64,000 nucleotides of DNA, taken from assembly GCF_009687865.1 (NCBI RefSeq), contig NZ_BLAE01000016.1, positions 1 through 64,000 of the forward strand. The letters run 5' to 3'. The notes under the pieces are model-generated. The model ran no database searches. It was not told the DNA's origin and was given only the letters and a program-made list of their open reading frames with translations. This document shows, in pieces, positions 59,962 to 64,000 of the stretch. The translations under genes were made by a program, and so were the position numbers. This DNA comes from Acrocarpospora macrocephala (GTDB lineage Bacteria; Actinomycetota; Actinomycetes; Streptosporangiales; Streptosporangiaceae). Every line of letters begins with the position of its first letter. Position 1 is the stretch's first letter.

Positions 59962-60909
59962 ATGACCCCTAAGCTGCATGCGCGCAGATTGGTCGCTTCG
60001 GTACCCAACAAGATCCGCGAGGCACTGGGGCTCGAGCCTGAAGATGCGCTGATTCGTCATTTCGGCATGCATATCGTTCCTCTAGATCAGCTTCGCGACT
60101 GTCGTGGAGCAGGCGGGTGGTGTGACGGAGTATCACTTACGACTGATCGTGTTATCTGCTTCGCGCCGTCGCCGCGTTCACGGCGCCAGAACTTCACCCT
60201 GCTACATGAGTTCGGCCATTTCCTCGTGAACGAGGATGACGACGTTCTTGACTGGCTTGCAGATAGACCTAATCCCGCTGCTGACGTCGAACGCCTCTGT
60301 GACGCGATCGCCGCTCAGATTCTCCTCCCCGACGCCACGATTCTACGGGTCCTAGACGGACACAAACCGACCCCTGAACACCTTCACCAGTTATATGCCG
60401 CCAGCCGAGCCAGTGAGGAGGTATGTGCAATAGCCCTCGCGAACCGCCTTCCCGTCCGCGGCGCAGTGGTCCTCATCCGTCGACGAACAGCCGCCGTTGT
60501 TTTCGCCGCAAGCAATGGCTGGCCTTTACTGCACATTCACCGTGGACTCGTCGTACCGCAGCACCACCCATTGCGAGATTTGGGAATTCGACAGCGTTGG
60601 AGTGGCTGGACAACGTCAGATCTTCGTCTCGCTATCTCAGAGCCGCTTCCGGATACGCCGATCCCGAACCTTCTTCAAGCATGGGCCGAGGCAGGAGCCA
60701 ATCGAACGACGACGATACTCCTCGATACACTTTCTAGGAAAGGAGTTGCAGGCGACGCCTATACTAGACGCACAAACGTTCGTTCTATGCCGTATGAAGA
60801 AATGTTGGCTTGTCCGCACTGTGGCCATGGATCAAGTTCGAATATTTATCCATGCGAGGAGTGTGAATTTCCTCCCTGCAGACAATGCGGTCGATGTCAA
60901 TGTATATAA
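59962..60909 (+). CDS. ImmA/IrrE-family metallopeptidase with C-terminal Cys-rich tail
   Basis: A 315-residue protein from ATG 59962. The zinc-peptidase motif LLHEFGHFLV (HEFGH 82-86) is followed by the third-ligand helix VERLCDAIAAQILLP (Glu ~108). The middle part (VCAIALANRLPVRGAVVLIR) is the usual ImmA C-domain. The last ~35 residues carry eight cysteines (ACPHCGHG, YPCEECEFPPCRQCGRCQC), probably a treble-clef or double zinc ribbon, an uncommon addition. Family members cleave Xre repressors in mobile elements after DNA damage. The upstream HTH protein is the obvious substrate candidate. Confidence 0.8.
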   Translation: MTPKLHARRLVASVPNKIREALGLEPEDALIRHFGMHIVPLDQLRDCRGAGGWCDGVSLTTDRVICFAPSPRSRRQNFTLLHEFGHFLVNEDDDVLDWLADRPNPAADVERLCDAIAAQILLPDATILRVLDGHKPTPEHLHQLYAASRASEEVCAIALANRLPVRGAVVLIRRRTAAVVFAASNGWPLLHIHRGLVVPQHHPLRDLGIRQRWSGWTTSDLRLAISEPLPDTPIPNLLQAWAEAGANRTTTILLDTLSRKGVAGDAYTRRTNVRSMPYEEMLACPHCGHGSSSNIYPCEECEFPPCRQCGRCQCI

Positions 60910-61165
60910 AAACGATGCGCCGACCACGGTCGTCCTCGTGATGCCTCGCCAGGTGCCGCATAATGAGCCGCCGAACTGCACTTCGTTCGCCAGCCCTGCC
61001 CGTCCACTCCACCTATGCCCTGCTCAAGCTCGCCTCGGCAAGATCGACACGACACCCGATGGACCCAGCGAACAGACCTCGGCGCGGCAGCGCTTAAGCG
61101 AGGCCCAGCACCAGCTCAACGACACTGGCCGAACCTGAGACGAGTGCGGCGGATCGCTCACCAGG
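60910..61165. other. intergenic region, nothing recognised
   Basis: About 255 bases between the ImmA-type gene and the convergent HATPase gene. The first 60 bases are AT-rich. The open frames here are not protein-like. No hairpin terminator is obvious. Confidence 0.3.
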
Positions 61166-61627
61166 TCACTCGTGCGTGAGAATCGCCCACACCACGTGAC
61201 CGGCGTCCGGGCTGCCGCCGCGCCCCGCCTGGCTCGCCATCAGCATGACCGCGCGTAACCCGTACCCGTGGCCGCTCAACGGCATCGGCGTCACAAACCT
61301 CGGCGTGCCACCCCCGCCGAGATCGTAGACGGCGACGCGGACCTGGCAGGGAGCCAGCAGGCACTCCAGGACGACCGAGCCTGCGGGCGAGCCCGACCGA
61401 GGCGCGTGCCGCAGCGCGTTGGTCATCAGCTCTGAGGTGACGTACTCCGCGTCCTCGGCGAACGCGGTGTCCATCAGCAGCGCCCGGACCAGATGACGCG
61501 CCCGCGGAACCTGGTCGACCGTACCGGGGAAGACCTTCCGCCACAGCAGCACACCCTGATAGGTGCGTCCCCGTACCGACGCCCAGACCGGCTCCGGCCG
61601 AAGCTCCTGAAACCCTGTCTCTCCCAT
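61166..61627 (-). CDS. HATPase_c protein (RsbW/SpoIIAB-like regulatory ATPase)
   Basis: A 153-residue protein; ATG 61627 has a GGAGGG site nine bases upstream. The GHKL fold is visible: N-box DAEYVTSELMTNALRHAPRS, G1-like VRVAVYDLGGGGTPRF, and GHGYGLRAVMLMASQAGRG. Streptomycetes and relatives carry dozens of such small stand-alone anti-sigma-like ATPases next to DUF397/Xre pairs. The protein likely binds a regulatory partner. GC content is back to the high chromosomal level, suggesting this gene is native. Confidence 0.8.
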   Translation of the reverse strand: MGETGFQELRPEPVWASVRGRTYQGVLLWRKVFPGTVDQVPRARHLVRALLMDTAFAEDAEYVTSELMTNALRHAPRSGSPAGSVVLECLLAPCQVRVAVYDLGGGGTPRFVTPMPLSGHGYGLRAVMLMASQAGRGGSPDAGHVVWAILTHE

Positions 61628-61952
61628 GTCACCGTCCCTCCGTCCCGGGTACGGTTGATCGACTCGGAGCTATTTGTCCAGTCCAAAGCCCTGGGGCCTG
61701 ACGGTATGCCGATGAAGTGTCTGTTGCGCTAGATCGAGCGGCGGCGGCCGGACGAGAACTGCACCCCTTACGTTCGGTGACAGATCACGACCGCATCGGG
61801 TGGGTGTCGGTGCGCTCGTAGTGTGCTCGGATGTCGGGAACCTATCCGGCACGGGCGCGGACGGACCGGCATGAAAATCAGCGGAGTCAGGGACGAAACG
61901 GTACGACACGGGACGTCCAGGCAGGCTGGCGGACGGTTGATCACTCAGGGCC
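61628..61952. other. intergenic region before the tRNA fragment
   Basis: No gene is recognised. The segment contains the promoter region of the HATPase gene and, at its right end, sequence that replaces the expected 5' half of the tRNA. Confidence 0.3.
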
Positions 61953-61999
61953 GCTGACTCTTAATCAGCGGGTCCGGGGTTCGATTCCCTGGCGGCGCA
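61953..61999 (+). tRNA. 3' fragment of tRNA-Lys(CTT), probable integration scar
   Basis: The fragment begins at the anticodon stem: GCTGA, loop CTCTTAA (anticodon CTT), TCAGC. A variable loop, a T-arm (CGGGG-TTCGATT-CCCTG) and the acceptor 3' strand GCGGCGC with discriminator A follow. The matching 5' acceptor strand (GCGCCGC) and any D-arm are absent upstream, where the DNA is unrelated. A tRNA 3' end without its 5' half is what integrases leave as the distal attachment site of a genomic island. An intact copy should lie at the other end, outside this window to the left. Confidence 0.75.
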
Positions 62000-62005
62000 C
62001 CCAGA

Positions 62006-62042
62006 GGAAGCCCCCGTTCACATGTTGTGATCTGGGGTTTCC
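62006..62042. terminator. terminator hairpin after the tRNA fragment
   Basis: GGAAGCCCC (62006-62014) pairs with GGGGTTTCC (62034-62042) with one G-T pair and a loop that contains a short inner dyad (CACATGTTGTG). TTTG follows. This is the usual tRNA-gene terminator form in actinobacteria, so it was carried with the tRNA 3' end. Confidence 0.7.
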
Positions 62043-62193
62043 TTTGTTTACCACCTAGCCTTATTCGCCTGCCTGCGGCGTTTTCGATCTCCGGTGTGCT
62101 CGTATGGTTGTGCCGCTCGGAAACTCGAACTTGGTGTGTGAGCTGGGGCTTTGGCAGCGGGTGCGCGAGCCCATCTGAGACGGTTGTGAGGTG

Positions 62194-62625
62194 TTGTTGT
62201 CTCTCGCCTACATGATCGTGCGCTTTTTGATCCGCGATCGCGACAGCAAATTCACTGTCGCCTTCGACACGGTGTTCCAAGACGAGGGTGTCGAGGTCAT
62301 CGTGACGCCTCCCGACGCTCCACGGGCGAACGCGATCTGCGAGCGCCTGGTGGGCACAATCCGCCGGGAACTGCTAGACCGGATGCTCATCTACAACCAG
62401 GCGCACCCGCGTACGGTGCTGAACGAGTATGCCCGGCACTACAACTCCCATCGGCCGCATCAAGCGCTGCGGCAATGCCCGCCAGATGCCCCCTCGGACA
62501 CGCCGCTAGCTGGCGTCCGCCTGGATGTACGGCGAGTGCGGCGCACCCCGGTCATCGGCGGCTTGATCAACCAGTACAGCAACGCTGCTTGACACGGAAG
62601 AACGCCCAGCTCAAGCCCAGAATCC
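62194..62625 (+). mobile_element. IS remnant: transposase catalytic C-terminus and right tip
   Basis: The frame FLIRDRDSKFTVAFDTVFQD, then VTPPDAPRANAICERLVGTI, RRELLDRMLIYNQAHPRTVL and the end GGLINQYSNAA-stop (62592) is the last third of an rve transposase with its second Asp and Glu. The tip CCCAGCTCAAGCCC near 62607 matches 39157. The 5' two thirds are missing. It truncated the oxidoreductase gene that follows. Confidence 0.75.
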
Positions 62626-62640
62626 TAATTTCGAGCGGGA

Positions 62641-62916
62641 CAGGCCCCGGAGACCGCCGTGCTCGCCGACGGGTTCAGCTGCCGTACCCAGATCCATCAG
62701 CTCGACAGCGGCGGCCGGGAAGGCATGCACCTCGCCGAACTGCTCGCGGCCGGCCTCCGCCGGGATTCGCGGCAGCCTGGTGTCGTTCCCGAACGCGCGT
62801 GCGCTCCCAGGCCTGCGCCGCCGGGCGCGTGTGCCCGCGCAGCAGTGATCGCCGGTGCCGGATGCGCTGTCACGGGAGTGTTGGCGGCTGTTGCCCGGGT
62901 ACTGCGGCGGAAGTAA
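62641..62916 (+). pseudogene. C-terminal remnant of an FAD/Fe-S oxidoreductase
   Basis: The frame reads ETAVLADGFSCRTQIHQLDS then GGREGMHLAELLAAGL, the characteristic C-terminus of FAD-binding and (Fe-S)-binding glycolate-oxidase-like proteins (LADGFSCRTQI...). An Ala/Arg-rich tail ends at 62916. All catalytic parts are gone; the fragment starts at the IS tip. It probably formed an operon with the SDR gene 35 bases downstream. Confidence 0.65.
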
Positions 62917-62951
62917 GTGGTGAATTGCTGAACCACGGGACGGGAGAGGTC

Positions 62952-63969
62952 ATGGGAGCCAAGAATCAGTCGCCTCAGGTCGTGGTCGTCACCGGGGCCA
63001 GCGGCGGCGTCGGCCGCGCGGTGGCCACGGCGTACGGCCAGCGCCACGCGAAGGTGGCCCTGCTCGCTCGGGGCGTCAAAGGTTTGTCCGCCGCGGCCGA
63101 CCAGGTACGCCAAGGCGGCGGCACGGCCCTGGAGATGCCGGTCGATGTGGCGGACTTCGACCAGGTCGACGCCGCCGCCGAGCAGGTGGAGGCCGAACTG
63201 GGTCCCATCGACGTCTGGGTGAACGTGGCGTTCACCTAGGTGTTCGCCCAATTCACCGATATCCGGCCGGAGGAGTATCGCCGGGTCACCGAGGTCACTT
63301 ACCTCGGCTACGTCCACGGCACCATGGCCGCGCTGAAACGCATGCGGCCACGGAACCGGGGGACCATCGTCCAGGTCGGCTCCGCGTTGGCCTATCGGGG
63401 CATTCCACTTCAGAGCGCCTACTGCGGCGCCAAACACGCCATCCAGGGCTTAACGAGGCGCTTCGCTGCGAACTGCTTCACGATCACAGCGGCGTCCACG
63501 TGACCCTGCCGCAACTGCCTGCGGTCAGCACGCCCCAGTTCTCCTGGGTGCTGTCCCGGCTGCCCCGCCAGGCCCAGCCGGTACCCCCGATCTACCAGCC
63601 TGAGGTCGCCGCGCGAGCCATACTGCACGCCGCGGACCACCCGCGACGCCGCGAATACTGGGTCGGCGCCAGCACCGTGGCGACCTGCTCGCCAACGCGG
63701 TCGCGCCCGGCCTGCTCGACCGTTACCTGGCCAGAACCGGATTCGCCGCCCAGCAGACCGACAAGCCCAAGGACCCTGGCCAGGCGGCCAATCTGTGGGA
63801 GCCCGCCGACGGTTCGGAAGGCCACGACTACGGCGCGCACGGCGTGTTCGATGACCGATCTTCCGACACGAGTCCGCAGCTGTGGGCCAGCTGGCACCAC
63901 GCGCTGGTGGCGTGCCTGGGCGGCGCGCTGGTCGCAGCGGGAGTCGTCCTGCGCAAACGCTCACGATAA
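62952..63969 (+). pseudogene. SDR-family oxidoreductase, disabled
   Basis: ATG 62952 (GAGAGG upstream) opens MGAKNQSPQVVVVTGASGGV-GR, the Rossmann TGxxxGxG motif. The frame stops at a TAG (63237-63239) exactly where family members continue ...VNNAM-VFAPF; the same frame resumes VFAQFTDIRPEEYRRVTEVT and reaches the active-site SAYCGAKHAIQG. A -1 shift near 63450 moves to LNEALRCELLHDHSGVHVTL, and another near 63690 to the C-terminus with a final transmembrane helix (LVACLGGALVAAGVVLRKRS), stop 63969. Three lesions make it a pseudogene of about 340 codons. Confidence 0.8.
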
Positions 63970-64000
63970 TGTGATCAGGGTTCACCGCAGTCGAATTTTG

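Noticed and set aside
60497..61138. A 213-codon frame overlapping the ImmA-type gene
   Set aside because: It is a different-frame shadow of the metallopeptidase gene, and its remaining part lacks coding texture.
61920..61999. A complete tRNA-Lys gene
   Set aside because: The bases before 61953 cannot pair with the acceptor 3' strand and no D-arm is present; only the 3' half is real.

Overview
The window comes from a high-GC actinobacterium. Most genes are GC-rich, GTG and TTG starts are common, and secreted proteins have Arg-rich actinobacterial signal peptides. The gene content (LuxR-type two-component system, Tc-toxin-like protein with hemopexin repeats, HATPase anti-sigma-like protein, STAND NTPases) fits a filamentous genus, possibly of the Streptosporangiales; that last step is a guess.

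Bases 1-15 kb are ordinary chromosome: a truncated secreted protein, an ankyrin protein, an FtsX-like permease, a membrane-linked alpha/beta hydrolase, a NarL-type response regulator and its sensor kinase, which is cut by one in-frame TAA. A perfect 22-bp palindrome lies between regulator and hydrolase. A MarP-like lipoprotein lacking its catalytic serine, a 1354-residue secreted transglycosylase/golvesin/SGNH protein and a small Cys-rich secreted protein follow.

Bases 15.4-28.5 kb hold a two-gene minus-strand operon: a 3645-residue TcA-like toxin subunit with about 15 hemopexin repeats and, 14 bases downstream, a protein with an OTT_1508-like deaminase core (HAE...CxxC) between a basic head and an acidic repeat tail. 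No TcB/TcC (RHS) gene is present in the window. A small ORF overlaps the deaminase gene tail to tail.

Bases 28.7-41.8 kb are an insertion-sequence graveyard: at least six DDE (rve) transposase fragments, shared terminal repeats, a methylase-endonuclease remnant, a serine-recombinase remnant and a complete group II intron inserted in one IS end. Two STAND NTPase loci sit inside it: an NB-ARC protein with a small bRHIM-type adaptor, and a membrane NACHT protein.

Bases 41.8-61 kb look like a horizontally acquired defence island with visibly lower GC. It has two PD-(D/E)XK nuclease-like genes, then an operon of a beta-CASP metallo-nuclease, a DrmE-like protein, a DrmA-type helicase and a DrmB-type DUF1998 protein, a convergent SPPY DNA methyltransferase, and a sigma factor / HTH protein / ImmA-type metallopeptidase trio. 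This is DISARM-like, but a beta-CASP nuclease stands where the DrmC phospholipase-D protein would be expected.

The island ends near a 3' fragment of a tRNA-Lys(CTT) gene at 61953-61999, the usual scar (attR-like) of an integrative element. Beyond it are an HATPase-truncating IS remnant, a truncated FAD/Fe-S oxidoreductase tail and an SDR pseudogene. No CRISPR array or rRNA was seen.
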